From Gammaproteobacteria bacterium (GTDB lineage: Bacteria > Pseudomonadota > Gammaproteobacteria > Steroidobacterales > Steroidobacteraceae), in contig JAJPKM010000036.1 of assembly GCA_021323735.1 (NCBI GenBank), positions 124,001-188,000 on the forward strand: a DNA stretch of 64,000 nucleotides, written 5' to 3'. Below the pieces are notes generated by a model that was not told where the DNA came from, did not search any database, and saw only the letters and a list, made by a program, of their open reading frames with translations. This document shows, in pieces, positions 7,063 through 15,583 of this stretch; the first letter of the stretch is position 1; each line of letters begins with the position of its first letter. A program made the translations under genes and the position numbers.

Positions 7063-7844
7063 TGCCTGAATCCCGCGCGCTCACCGATTGGATCGGCTTC
7101 AAGACCATCATCATTCGCGAATTCAGCCGCATCGTGCGCATCTGGGGACAGACCATCGTGCCGCCGGCCGTTACCGCCACGCTGTACTTCGTCATTTTCG
7201 GCAGCCTGATCGGCCGTCGAGTCGGCCAGGTGGGCGGCTACGATTACATGCAGTTCATGGCGCCGGGCATCATCATGATGAACGTGATCCAGACTTCCTA
7301 CGGCAATGTGGTGTCGTCCTTCTTCGGCGCGAAATTCGGCAAGCACATCGAGGAGCTCTTGGTCTCTCCCCTGCCGAACTGGCTCATCGTCCTAGGCTAT
7401 GCCATGGGGGGGGTGCTGCGCGGCGTCCTGGTCGGGTCCGTGGTGACCGTCATCTCGCTGTTCTTCACGCATCTGTCCATCACGCACGCGCCGGCGATCC
7501 TCACCGCCGTGTTTCTCACCAGTTTTATCTTCGCCTTGGGCGGCTTCATCAATGCGCTGTTCGCCAAGAATTTCGACCAGATTTCCTGGTTTCCCACCTT
7601 CGTGCTGACCCCGCTCACTTATTTGGGCGGCGTGTTCTATTCGGTCATGATGCTGCCCTCCTGGGCCCACATGGCCTCGAACGCCAATCCGATTTTGTAC
7701 ATGGTGAGTGCATTTCGCTTCGGCTTTCTCGGCACCTCCGATGTCGATCTGCGCCTGGCATATGCCATCATGATTGCCGCTGCCACGGCGATGTTCGCAT
7801 CGGCGGTAACCTTGTTGAACCGCGGCACCGGCATCCGCGACTAG
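7062..7844 (+). CDS. ABC-2 type transporter permease (YadH-like)
   Basis: 260 residues starting at the ATG that shares a base with the stop of the ATPase gene. Six hydrophobic segments are visible. The characteristic ABC-2 region (GKHIEELLVSPLPNWLIVLGY) precedes the central helices, and FVLTPLTYLGGVFYS precedes the last periplasmic loop. It forms the membrane half of an exporter with the preceding ATPase. The substrate is not evident from context; the following peptidase gene may be a read-through neighbour rather than a partner. Confidence 0.92.
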   Translation: MPESRALTDWIGFKTIIIREFSRIVRIWGQTIVPPAVTATLYFVIFGSLIGRRVGQVGGYDYMQFMAPGIIMMNVIQTSYGNVVSSFFGAKFGKHIEELLVSPLPNWLIVLGYAMGGVLRGVLVGSVVTVISLFFTHLSITHAPAILTAVFLTSFIFALGGFINALFAKNFDQISWFPTFVLTPLTYLGGVFYSVMMLPSWAHMASNANPILYMVSAFRFGFLGTSDVDLRLAYAIMIAAATAMFASAVTLLNRGTGIRD

Positions 7845-7852
7845 GAGAGCAA

Positions 7853-10144
7853 GTGGTCGTTAGCTTTTCGCGAATTTCGAGTGCGTTCATCGGCGCATTG
7901 GCAGGCCTGGGATGTGCCGGAGCGCTCTGCGCCGATGCGCCTGCGGGCGCCAGCGATCTCGAGGGTTTCTCCGGCGCGGCGGTGGCCGCCGAGGTGCAGC
8001 TGGAGAAGCGCTTCGATGCCGACCTTTCGGCGGCGGATCTGCGCGGCTGGATGCAACAGATGTCTTCCGCCCCGAACCATGTGGGCTCGGCCCACGACAA
8101 GGCCAACGCGGAATTCCAACTCGCGAAGTTTCGCGAATGGGGCTGGGATGCCTCGATCGAAACATTCTCCGTGCTGTACCCGACGCCGCGCGAGGTGTCG
8201 GTCGAGCTCATCGCCCCGAGTCATTTCAAGGCTCGATTGAGCGAGCCGCCCATCGCCGGGGACAGCACCTCGACGCAGACCAAGGACGAATTGCCGCCCT
8301 ACAACGTGTACGGCGCCGACGGCGATGTGACGGGGGAACTCGTGTATGTCAATCAAGGCATGCCGGACGACTACAAGGAACTCGAACGCCAAGGTGTGAG
8401 CGTCAAAGGGCGCATCGTGCTCACCCGCTATGGCGGCGGCTGGCGGGGCTTGAAACCCAAGCTGGCGTATGAACACGGTGCCGTGGGCTGCTTGATCTAT
8501 TCCGATCCGCGCGATGACGGTTATGGGCAGGGCGACATCTACCCGAAGGGCGGTTATCGCCCGCGCGATGCGGTGCAACGAGGCTCGGTTCAGGATCTGA
8601 CCTTGTACAGCGGCGATCCCTTGACGCCCGGTGTGGGCGCGGTCCCGGGGGCCAAGCGGCTGGCGATCAAGGATGCGAAGACCTTGTTGAAAATACCCGT
8701 GCTGCCCATCTCCTACGCCGATGCGGAACCCTTGCTCGCGGCCTTGGGTGGACGCGTCGCACCGTCCGGATGGCGAGGCGGATTGCCGATGACCTATCAC
8801 ATCGGTCCCGGGCCTGCCCGAGTGCACATGAAGGTGTTGTCCGATTGGAATCAGAAGCCGATCTACGATGTCATCGCCAAGATGCGTGGCAGCGACGAGC
8901 CTGATCGATGGATCATCCGCGGCAACCATCACGATGGATGGGTCTTCGGCGCCATGGATCCGCTGGCCGGGCAAGTGGCGCTCATGGCCGAGGCGAAGTC
9001 CATCGGCAAATTGGTCAAGGATGGCTGGCGCCCGCGGCGCACGCTGGTATACAACAGCTGGGATGGCGAGGAGCCGGGCCTGCTGGGCTCGACCGAGTGG
9101 GTGGAGCAGCATGCCGCGGAACTGAAGGCCAAGGCGGTGCTGTACGTCAATTCCGACACCAACGGCCGAGGTTTTTTGCAGGCCGAGGGCAGCCACGCTT
9201 TGCAGCATTTCCTGAGCGAAGCGGCGCGCGACGTGAAGGATCCCGAGACCGGCGCCAGTGTGCTGGCACGATCATTGGCTCACCGGCGCGTCGCCAACTA
9301 TGAGTCGCAGGGTGCAGGCGACTCCGGCGCGCGGGCCGGTTCGAGCACCGACCTGCAGCTCGGTGCCTTGGGATCAGGCTCGGATTACACGCCGTTCCTG
9401 CAGCATTTGGGCATCAATTCCGTCAATCTGGGCTTCGAGGGCGAATCGGAGTATGGCGTGTATCACTCCGCCTACGATTCATTCGACCACTATCGGCGGT
9501 TTGTGGATCCGACCTTCGAATATGGCGTGGCTCTGGCAAAAACCGCCGGCCGCATCATGCTGCGGGCGGCGCAGGCCGAATTGATCCCGGCGCATGAAAG
9601 CGACTTCGCGGCGTCAGTGTCGTCTTACAACGACGAACTTCACAAGCTCGCGGATGCCATGCGTGCCAAGACACAGGAACTCGGCAAACTGCTGGACGAC
9701 GAGTCTTACAAGCTGACCGCCAATCCGGACGCTCCGCGCGCGCCGCCGGCGCGTGCGGCCGACGTGCCGCATCTGAACTTTGCCGAACTGGACAACGCGG
9801 TGACCAAACTGGAACGCAGCGCCAAGGCATTCGACAGGGAATACGCACGCCTCGCGACCGGCGACGATCCGTCCGACAGCGCCGCCCGAGAGCGCATGAA
9901 TTCGACCCTCACGACGCTGGAACAAAATCTGACGGATCCGCGCGGATTACCGGGTCGAGAATGGTATCAGCATATGGTCTATGCTCCCGGAATGCATACG
10001 GGATACGGCGTCAAGACCTTGCCCGGAATTCGCGAGGCCATCGAAGAGCGCCGCTGGGACGAGGCGAACGAATACATCGGGGTGGTCGCGCGCGCGCTCA
10101 ACAACTACAGTGCCCGGATGGACCGCGCCATCGCGGCGCCGTAG
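7853..10144 (+). CDS. Secreted M28-family metallopeptidase (glutamate carboxypeptidase II-like)
   Basis: 763 residues. The start is GTG 7853 because AGGAG lies at 7843-7847; the longer frame runs back over the permease. A signal peptide (SAFIGALAGLGCAGALCA) precedes the mature protein. Domains in order are a peptidase lobe, a PA domain (about 150-330; GRIVLTRYGGGWRG), the M28 zinc core (NHHDGWVFGAMDPLAG, WDGEEPGLLGSTEW, NSDTNGRG, and the late zinc His in YHSAYDSFDHY), and a transferrin-receptor-like dimerisation domain at the end. It should be an exported co-catalytic dizinc carboxypeptidase acting on peptides or N-acylated Glu/Asp substrates. Confidence 0.9.
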   Translation: MVVSFSRISSAFIGALAGLGCAGALCADAPAGASDLEGFSGAAVAAEVQLEKRFDADLSAADLRGWMQQMSSAPNHVGSAHDKANAEFQLAKFREWGWDASIETFSVLYPTPREVSVELIAPSHFKARLSEPPIAGDSTSTQTKDELPPYNVYGADGDVTGELVYVNQGMPDDYKELERQGVSVKGRIVLTRYGGGWRGLKPKLAYEHGAVGCLIYSDPRDDGYGQGDIYPKGGYRPRDAVQRGSVQDLTLYSGDPLTPGVGAVPGAKRLAIKDAKTLLKIPVLPISYADAEPLLAALGGRVAPSGWRGGLPMTYHIGPGPARVHMKVLSDWNQKPIYDVIAKMRGSDEPDRWIIRGNHHDGWVFGAMDPLAGQVALMAEAKSIGKLVKDGWRPRRTLVYNSWDGEEPGLLGSTEWVEQHAAELKAKAVLYVNSDTNGRGFLQAEGSHALQHFLSEAARDVKDPETGASVLARSLAHRRVANYESQGAGDSGARAGSSTDLQLGALGSGSDYTPFLQHLGINSVNLGFEGESEYGVYHSAYDSFDHYRRFVDPTFEYGVALAKTAGRIMLRAAQAELIPAHESDFAASVSSYNDELHKLADAMRAKTQELGKLLDDESYKLTANPDAPRAPPARAADVPHLNFAELDNAVTKLERSAKAFDREYARLATGDDPSDSAARERMNSTLTTLEQNLTDPRGLPGREWYQHMVYAPGMHTGYGVKTLPGIREAIEERRWDEANEYIGVVARALNNYSARMDRAIAAP

Positions 10145-10176
10145 ACTGCGGTAGACCAATTTTAAGGAGTGGGTAA

Positions 10177-10389
10177 ATGACCGAAGAAAAGCAGCAAAAA
10201 TTCACGGCCAAAGTGCGCCGCGGTTTGGTCTGGGTGCATTCCGTGGCGGCCGCCGAGCTCGCCAAGAAGAAGGCAGAAGCCACCGGGGTCAGGATCGAAG
10301 GATTCACCGCCAGTGAACTTGCCGATGTGGAATCCGCTTTGACCTGGATTTCCCAGAACAAGGAATCGCAGAGCGCCGATCCGGCGTAG
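10177..10389 (+). CDS. Small hypothetical protein
   Basis: 70 residues with an AAGGAG at 10164-10169 upstream of the ATG. The protein is charged and soluble. It begins with a Lys-rich helix (KQQKFTAKVRRG), continues with an Ala/Lys stretch (VAAAELAKKKAEATG), and ends with an acidic helix (ASELADVESALTWIS). No signal peptide, membrane segment or known motif was seen. It lies 32 bases after the peptidase gene. Function unknown. Confidence 0.65.
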   Translation: MTEEKQQKFTAKVRRGLVWVHSVAAAELAKKKAEATGVRIEGFTASELADVESALTWISQNKESQSADPA

Positions 10390-10440
10390 GTGCGCGGTCG
10401 CCGCGAAGCCCGGCGCCGCTCCGCGGCGAAGGACGCGTGC

Positions 10441-10456
10441 GTCGCGAATTCGCGAC
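10441..10456. repeat. 16-bp perfect palindrome upstream of the receiver-TM gene
   Basis: GTCGCGAATTCGCGAC is its own reverse complement. It lies 57 bases before the ATG at 10514 and may be an operator. The core GCGAATTCGC recurs in related form in the hairpin at 11936-11962, on the far side of the same gene. Confidence 0.5.
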
Positions 10457-10513
10457 GGGATATGGATGGCGCGGTGACCGTGCGCTTCAAAGGACTGCGC
10501 TACACTTAATCTC

Positions 10514-11872
10514 ATGGCTCGCAAAAGCGCATTGGTCGTCGACGACTCGAAGTCGGCTCGTGTCATCTTGAGCCGCATGCTCGAAAAGTACGACATCGAA
10601 GTCGACATGGCCGAGTCGGCCGAGCAGGCCATCGAATATCTGAAGACCAATCGGCCCGATGCGATTTTCATGGACCATCTCATGCCGGGAATGGATGGCC
10701 TGCAGGCCGTCCAGGCCATCAAGGGCAATCCGCAGACCGCCATGATTCCGATCATGATGTACACCTCGCAGGAAGGAGAGCTGTACGTCGGCCAGGCCCG
10801 CGCGCTCGGCGCGATGGGTGTCTTGCCGAAGCAAGTTCGGCCGGTCGATGTCTCGAAGGTGCTGTACGAGCTGCACTTGTTGCCGGATCGGCGCGACATG
10901 GCGGAGCCTGCATTGGCGCCCGTGGAGCTCGACTCAGGGATCGCGGTCGAGCGCCCGCCGCAGCAACGCTCCGCGGCGGGCGGTGCCGGCGATTGGGGAC
11001 GGCGGGTTGAAGCGGCCGTGAAGGATCAGGCGGTGGACATCCGCCGTTTCATCGTCGCGAGCCTCGACAGCTTTTCCACGCGCATCATCAGCGATGTCCG
11101 CAGCGCCATGCCGATACAGGGTGTCGACCCGATTGCCCCGCCGCCCAAGCCGCCGAAGCCGGTATGGCCCTGGGTGAGCGCGATCGCGGCCGTATTCGCC
11201 GTTGCCGTTGCCTTCGCGGCCGCCTGGTTGATGTCGCGCAACGAACTCGCACGCACCCACGCGGAAATCGCCGGACTGCAATCCGCCAATGCCGAATTGC
11301 AACGCGCCAGAGTCGACCTCGCCGCCGCAGTCAAGGACCTGACCGCCGCACTCTCGACGCTCAATCCGAGCCCGGCTTCCGCGGCGCCGGGAGGCTCGGC
11401 GGCTGCCCCGATGGCGGCGCGCGCCGAACTGGTGCCTTACGGCGAAATCGCATTCGACCGCGGCCGCGCCGATGTGCTGCGCGACATGTTGGCCAAACTC
11501 GAGGCCCAAGGATTTCACGGGGTCGTGAAGATTTCGAGTTCGGCGGGACTGTTCTGCCTCAGCGGCAACGCCACAGATGGGTATGTGCCCGCGCCGCCGA
11601 CGCTGCCCATCAACCGCTGCGACATGATCGGCAATCCCCTGGACGAGGCACTGTCCGGCCAGCAGCGCCAGTCGCTGGCCTTTGCCAACCTGGTTGCCGG
11701 CGTGCGCCAGCGCACCTCGGGGGCCATCACCGTGGCGCTCGAAAGCACCGGCACCGCGCACGCCGCGACGCCTTACCCGATTCGTACCGACAGCCTCACG
11801 GCCGGCGAATGGAATCGCGCCGCCGCGGCGAACAATCGCGTCGAGTTCTCCGCCGAGTCCAGCACGCCCTAA
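10514..11872 (+). CDS. Response-regulator receiver domain fused to a transmembrane segment and periplasmic domain
   Basis: 452 residues. Residues 4-122 are a complete receiver domain: acidic pair D10-D11 (VVDDSKSAR), phospho-acceptor D54 in MDHLMPGMDG, Thr in MMYTSQE and Lys106 (VLPKQVRP). A linker is followed by a single membrane helix at 217-240. Next come a coiled coil (about 243-283) and a C-terminal domain of about 150 residues containing C348 and C369. The end (AAANNRVEF) recalls the NRRVE close of OmpA-like domains, but I would not name it. Signals could be passed from the cytoplasmic receiver to the periplasm, the reverse of the usual direction. Confidence 0.8.
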   Translation: MARKSALVVDDSKSARVILSRMLEKYDIEVDMAESAEQAIEYLKTNRPDAIFMDHLMPGMDGLQAVQAIKGNPQTAMIPIMMYTSQEGELYVGQARALGAMGVLPKQVRPVDVSKVLYELHLLPDRRDMAEPALAPVELDSGIAVERPPQQRSAAGGAGDWGRRVEAAVKDQAVDIRRFIVASLDSFSTRIISDVRSAMPIQGVDPIAPPPKPPKPVWPWVSAIAAVFAVAVAFAAAWLMSRNELARTHAEIAGLQSANAELQRARVDLAAAVKDLTAALSTLNPSPASAAPGGSAAAPMAARAELVPYGEIAFDRGRADVLRDMLAKLEAQGFHGVVKISSSAGLFCLSGNATDGYVPAPPTLPINRCDMIGNPLDEALSGQQRQSLAFANLVAGVRQRTSGAITVALESTGTAHAATPYPIRTDSLTAGEWNRAAAANNRVEFSAESSTP

Positions 11873-11935
11873 GGCCCCGCCGGCGCCGGGTGCGCCGTCG
11901 CTCCGCGCATGCCGCAAGCCCCTGTTTTCACGCCC

Positions 11936-11962
11936 CGCCAAATTCGCGGAGCGAATTTGGCG
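11936..11962. repeat. Hairpin with 12-bp perfect arms between convergent genes
   Basis: CGCCAAATTCGC (11936-11947) and GCGAATTTGGCG (11951-11962) are exact inverted repeats around a GGA loop. The element lies between the receiver-TM gene and the convergent outer-membrane protein gene. No T-run follows on either strand, so it is not a textbook intrinsic terminator, though it could end transcription or protect 3' ends. Confidence 0.6.
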
Positions 11963-11966
11963 AATG

Positions 11967-11998
11967 GTCGAGTTTAGAAGGCGTCGAGTTTAGAAGGC
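11967..11998. repeat. Exact tandem duplication of 16 bp over a stop codon
   Basis: GTCGAGTTTAGAAGGC occurs twice in direct succession (11967-11982 and 11983-11998). The second copy contains the stop codon and last residues (VAF) of the outer-membrane protein gene; the first copy would encode the same end again. This looks like a recent slippage duplication that left the reading frame intact. Confidence 0.85.
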
Positions 11999-12796
11999 GA
12001 CCCGGAGGAATATTTCCGGGCCGCTCGAATTGAAATTGAACAGACCCGATTGCTTGATCTGCGTCGAGGCCAGATGCGCACGCAACGAGGTGTACCCCAG
12101 CGCGAAGGAAATATTCGGACGCAGGCGGTACAGCGCATCCAGCTCGTAAATCCCTAGGGACCCATCGATATCGTCGATGTGCACTTTGAAGTACTGGGCG
12201 CGCCCGTCGAAATAAAAGCGCTTGCTCAGCACATAGGTCGCATCCAGACCCACCGTCGGGAATGGCCCTGCTTGATCCTCAGTCTGGTCGATATGTCGAG
12301 TTTGCGTCTGCACCCGCGCACGCGCCGAAATATCGGTGTCGTTGATGCCTATCGTGGCCGCCACCTCATATCGATCGCTGTGCAAAAATGAATATCCGTA
12401 AGTAATGCCGAACGTGCGTATCGACAGGTCGGATTTCAGCGGATCGCCGGGCTGTAGGACCACGTCGCGAAATACGATGGGTTGAGTCAGCGTGTTCTGG
12501 CCGGAGCGGTCCAGCGAAAAATAATCGAAACGCAATCGATTGCGCTCACCGACGCGCACCAAGGCCTGTACTTTTGCTTCATAGTCGACCTTGTCCAACC
12601 CGAACTCATCCTCTGCGTTGAGGGGCGTGCCGGGAACGTCCGCGCTGCTGTTGATCTGAAGATCGGTCCGATTCGAGTAGCGCACGACTCCCAGCGACAG
12701 GCGAACGCGCTCTTCGGTCGGACTCAAATAGTCGTCCGCGTGCGCCGCCGTAACCATCAATGCCAGTGCGGCAAGCCCCAGGCGATACTTCTTCAT
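11990..12796 (-). CDS. Outer-membrane beta-barrel protein, unknown function
   Basis: 268 residues. A signal peptide (KKYRLGLAALALMVTAAHA) is followed by alternating polar/hydrophobic strands typical of an 8- to 12-stranded barrel (RNRLRFDYFSLDRSG, RTFGITYGYSFLHSDRYEV, NISFALGYTSLRAHL). The C-terminal residue is Phe (FLRVAF), the signal for outer-membrane assembly by BAM. The start codon overlaps the stop of the preceding oxidoreductase gene by four bases (ATGA), so the two are coupled. No specific family was recognised. Confidence 0.8.
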   Translation of the reverse strand: MKKYRLGLAALALMVTAAHADDYLSPTEERVRLSLGVVRYSNRTDLQINSSADVPGTPLNAEDEFGLDKVDYEAKVQALVRVGERNRLRFDYFSLDRSGQNTLTQPIVFRDVVLQPGDPLKSDLSIRTFGITYGYSFLHSDRYEVAATIGINDTDISARARVQTQTRHIDQTEDQAGPFPTVGLDATYVLSKRFYFDGRAQYFKVHIDDIDGSLGIYELDALYRLRPNISFALGYTSLRAHLASTQIKQSGLFNFNSSGPEIFLRVAF

Positions 12797-13974
12797 GTCG
12801 GTTTCCTCAAAATCAACAAATCCGTTTCAGCCCGTTTGACCGCCGGCGGCAGGGAAGGGCCGATGCGCCGCATCACATGCGCCGCGGCCGCGCGCCACCC
12901 TGTCAGTTTGCCGCCATAGATGGAAAGGACGCGCGGGCGCACGTCTCGGTCCACGGTGAACAGAGTCTCCCGCGACCGGTCGAAGGCCGCCTGGGTGGCG
13001 GCAGGCAATACGCGAAGTCCGGCGAAACGTTCGGTGATGTCGTCGCGTGTCAGGCCACTCAAAGCCGGAAAATAATGGCGAACCACGGCCAGCAGATATT
13101 CCTCTTCTGAAGGGCTAGGTTGCACCAGATCAGGATCGCCGCGGTACGGGGTCTCGGTGGTACCGATCAAGCTGCCGCCCGCCCAGGGCATGACGAACAC
13201 GGCGCGCCCATCGGTGGGGCTCTCGACATAGTAGATGCCCGCCGTGATCCTTAGGGGGATCGCAATGTGGCTGCCTTGAACCAGTTCCACGTCGGGAATT
13301 GCGATGGCAGGTTCGACCGCGCGCGCCACCCGTGTGGCCCAGGGACCCGCGGCATTCACCAGAACCCGAGCCCTGACCTCGACGCTCGAGCCGGCTAGGG
13401 TGTAGGTCAGCGTCACGCCGTCCTCGCGCAAAGTAGCGCTCGAGAATCGTGCAGGCATCGCAAGCTCCGCTCCCAATCCCAGCGCGGACTTGACCACCGC
13501 GCGTGTCAGCAAGGCATCGTTGGTCTGTGCATCGTGATAATGAATCACGGCATCAAGTCCTTCGGTCTTCAGTCCGTCGAGCCGCGCCCACTCCCGTTTG
13601 GGTACGCTGCCGAAGCGGGTGGCCCCATCGAAGCCGCCGAGCAGGGCATACATCCACAGTCCAAGCTTCAGCTGCCAAGGCCGCCGGCGGGTGTCGCGGT
13701 ATACCGGGATGTAGAACGGCTTGAGGGCGACCAGCTCGGGGGCGATGCGCAGATGGATGGCACGTTCACGCAAGCTTTCGCGCACCAAGGCGAACTGGCC
13801 CGATTCCAAGTAACGCAAACCGCCGTGAATCAGCTTGCTCGAGCGGCTCGACGTGCCGCTCGCCAGGCCCTGCCGTTCGATGAGCAGCGCCTTATGGCCC
13901 GCCGCCGCCGCCGCTTGAAGTACACCGGCGCCGTGAATGCCGCCGCCGATGATGACCACGTCGTATTCTTTCAT
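12793..13974 (-). CDS. FAD-dependent glycerol-3-phosphate dehydrogenase-like oxidoreductase
   Basis: 393 residues from ATG 13974 (MKEYDVVIIGGG); the open frame extends 15 codons further. The FAD-binding GGGIHGAGV and the following LIERQGLASGTSSRSSKLIHGGLRYLE are the GlpD signature, including the SSKLIHGG-RYLE block. The region near 225 (VLVNAAGPWATRVA) and near 360 (SIYGGKLTGWRAAA) also match. It is shorter than GlpD (about 500), lacking the C-terminal cap domain. It would oxidise glycerol-3-phosphate or a similar hydroxy substrate at the inner membrane. The link to the outer-membrane protein is unexplained. Confidence 0.8.
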   Translation of the reverse strand: MKEYDVVIIGGGIHGAGVLQAAAAAGHKALLIERQGLASGTSSRSSKLIHGGLRYLESGQFALVRESLRERAIHLRIAPELVALKPFYIPVYRDTRRRPWQLKLGLWMYALLGGFDGATRFGSVPKREWARLDGLKTEGLDAVIHYHDAQTNDALLTRAVVKSALGLGAELAMPARFSSATLREDGVTLTYTLAGSSVEVRARVLVNAAGPWATRVARAVEPAIAIPDVELVQGSHIAIPLRITAGIYYVESPTDGRAVFVMPWAGGSLIGTTETPYRGDPDLVQPSPSEEEYLLAVVRHYFPALSGLTRDDITERFAGLRVLPAATQAAFDRSRETLFTVDRDVRPRVLSIYGGKLTGWRAAAAHVMRRIGPSLPPAVKRAETDLLILRKPT

Positions 13975-14047
13975 CGCACCTAGGATGCGTGATTCCGTTT
14001 CAACACACCATCTTTGCAATCTGTCGCCATTCGCGAACAGTGCCTTG

Positions 14048-14455
14048 TCAGCTGTCCCGGGAGTCGGTGTCGCGCTTTTCCTCGAATTGCATCACCGGGC
14101 TGTTGGAGGTCACTTCGATTTCTCCGTCCACGATGGCCCCCTTGGCTATCGCGACGGTGCGCGCGCTGACTTTGCCGCGGATGACCGCTGTATAACCGAT
14201 CTCCAGCTTACCCTCGACGCTAAGGCCCCCGAGGATGGTGCCGGCGACGATCGCTTGCTGTGCCCGGATGTAGCCGTGCCAGGTTCCGGAGGCCGAGAGA
14301 TTCAGCGCTCCGTCCAACGCACCGTCGCCGTGAACTTCGCCGGAAACCACGAATTGGCCGCTGCCGCGGATATCGCCGACGAATACCGAATTGGCGCCGA
14401 TGAAGGTCGGCGAGGCCGAGTTGCTGTCCAGAAATCGGCGTTTTTCTTGCGGCAT
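14048..14455 (-). CDS. Bactofilin (polymer-forming cytoskeletal protein)
   Basis: 135 residues. A short disordered head is followed by the right-handed beta-helix core of bactofilins (DUF583, PF04519). It shows repeated short strands with Gly turns, as in TFIGANSVFVGDIRGSGQFVVSGEVHGD split over successive coils, then ILGGLSVEGKLEIG and VIRGKVSARTVAIAKGAIVDGEIEV. The tail is charged. Bactofilins polymerise without nucleotide and scaffold cell-wall or stalk functions. The gene is divergent from the SPOR lipoprotein gene. Confidence 0.9.
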   Translation of the reverse strand: MPQEKRRFLDSNSASPTFIGANSVFVGDIRGSGQFVVSGEVHGDGALDGALNLSASGTWHGYIRAQQAIVAGTILGGLSVEGKLEIGYTAVIRGKVSARTVAIAKGAIVDGEIEVTSNSPVMQFEEKRDTDSRDS

Positions 14456-14553
14456 GGGCCCTTATTATCCTATCGGCTGGCGCCGTGATGTGACGAGCTT
14501 GGCGTCGCCGACGTAGAATGGCGCATCTTTTGAAGCCCTTGCAGAGTATCAAC

Positions 14554-15309
14554 ATGGTCATCATGAACAAAGCGTGTTTGGCGGCGGCTTTGGCGGTCGC
14601 TCTGGCCATGTCGGGATGCAGCCGGCAGCAGAGCGACTGGGAGAAAACCCGCACCGAGAACACTCCCGATGCCTATGAACTTTTTTTGAAAAAGTATCCG
14701 AAGGGCGAATTCACCGCCCAGGCGCAGGCCCGTGTGAAGGAGCTCTATGAGGAACGAGATTGGCAAAAGGCACGTGACACCGACACGCTCGAGGGGTATC
14801 AAGCCTTCCTGAAGCAGTATCCGGAAGGCAAGTGGACCGAGGAAGCGCGCATCCGCGTCGAGAACTTCACGCTGGCCGCGGCGCCGCCAAGCACGACTCC
14901 CACAGGCGCCGACACGGTGCCGCCCGAGACCGGTCCGCGGCCCACCCCCCAAAAACCTGCATCCGCGCAGAAATCCGCGCAGAAGCCTGTACCGGCACCC
15001 AAAACTGCCGTTTCCAAAGTGCCGGCATCACCCAGCACCCGGCCGGTGTCGCCAAAATCATCGGGTGCCTACGGCATTCAGCTCGGCGCCTTCCAGTCCG
15101 GCGCCGACGCGGCGAACAAGCGCTGGGCAAAGCTGGAACGGGAATATCCGAAGCTGTTCTCCGGGCTCTCGCCCAAGGTCTCGCCGAAGAAGGGCACCTC
15201 GGGCACCCTGTACCGCCTGCAGGTCGCTTCTTTGAGCGAAGCGCGCGCCAACTCGATTTGCAAGGCTCTCAAAGCCCATTCCCAGGCCTGCGTATTGATC
15301 CATCCATAG
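14554..15309 (+). CDS. SPOR-domain lipoprotein
   Basis: 251 residues from ATG 14554 (alternatives at 14518 and 14563). The signal peptide ends LAMSGC, a lipobox. Residues 20-110 carry two TPR/tol-like repeats of the type W-x3-R-x(3)-T-x3-Y-x2-F-L-x-K/Q-Y-P-x-G (ELFLKKYPKGEF, QAFLKQYPEGKW). A Pro/Ala/Lys-rich linker leads to a C-terminal SPOR domain (YGIQLGAFQSGADAANKRW ... YRLQVASLSEARANSICKAL) that binds denuded peptidoglycan at division sites. It is likely a septal, membrane-anchored envelope protein. Confidence 0.88.
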   Translation: MVIMNKACLAAALAVALAMSGCSRQQSDWEKTRTENTPDAYELFLKKYPKGEFTAQAQARVKELYEERDWQKARDTDTLEGYQAFLKQYPEGKWTEEARIRVENFTLAAAPPSTTPTGADTVPPETGPRPTPQKPASAQKSAQKPVPAPKTAVSKVPASPSTRPVSPKSSGAYGIQLGAFQSGADAANKRWAKLEREYPKLFSGLSPKVSPKKGTSGTLYRLQVASLSEARANSICKALKAHSQACVLIHP

Positions 15310-15352
15310 GGCTGATCCTTCAGTAGGTCGTGCCCTGCGCTGGCGAGCATGC

Positions 15353-15480
15353 GGCCCCGCAAGTGTTGCTGGTGCATAGTGGCGGTACGTGCGGTGGCGG
15401 TGCATGCGGCGGTGGCGCCGAGGTGACTGCAGGTATTGCTGGTGCACGTGGCGGCGCATGAGGTGGCCTGCGTGTGCTGG
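15353..15480. repeat. Degenerate GGTGGC/GGTGCA low-complexity tract
   Basis: Many imperfect copies of GGTGGC, GGTGCA and TGCTGGTGCA fill this stretch downstream of the SPOR gene. The plus-strand frame across it reads a Gly/Cys/Ala-rich stretch (GGTCGGGACGGGAEV) and the minus strand His/Pro/Thr-rich ones. No start with a ribosome site was found. I treat it as non-coding simple sequence. Confidence 0.5.
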
Positions 15481-15583
15481 CGGTGTGTGTCAGCACTGGA
15501 CAATTCGCGTCACTGTTGAAGTCGTCGGTTCTGCATAACCGATTGATTTGTAGAATAAAAATTCCTGGCATGGAGCTTGCTTG

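Noticed and set aside
7841-9208. 455-codon minus-strand frame over the M28 peptidase gene
   Set aside because: The plus strand encodes the complete peptidase with its zinc motifs; the minus frame is His/Gln/Arg-rich shadow.
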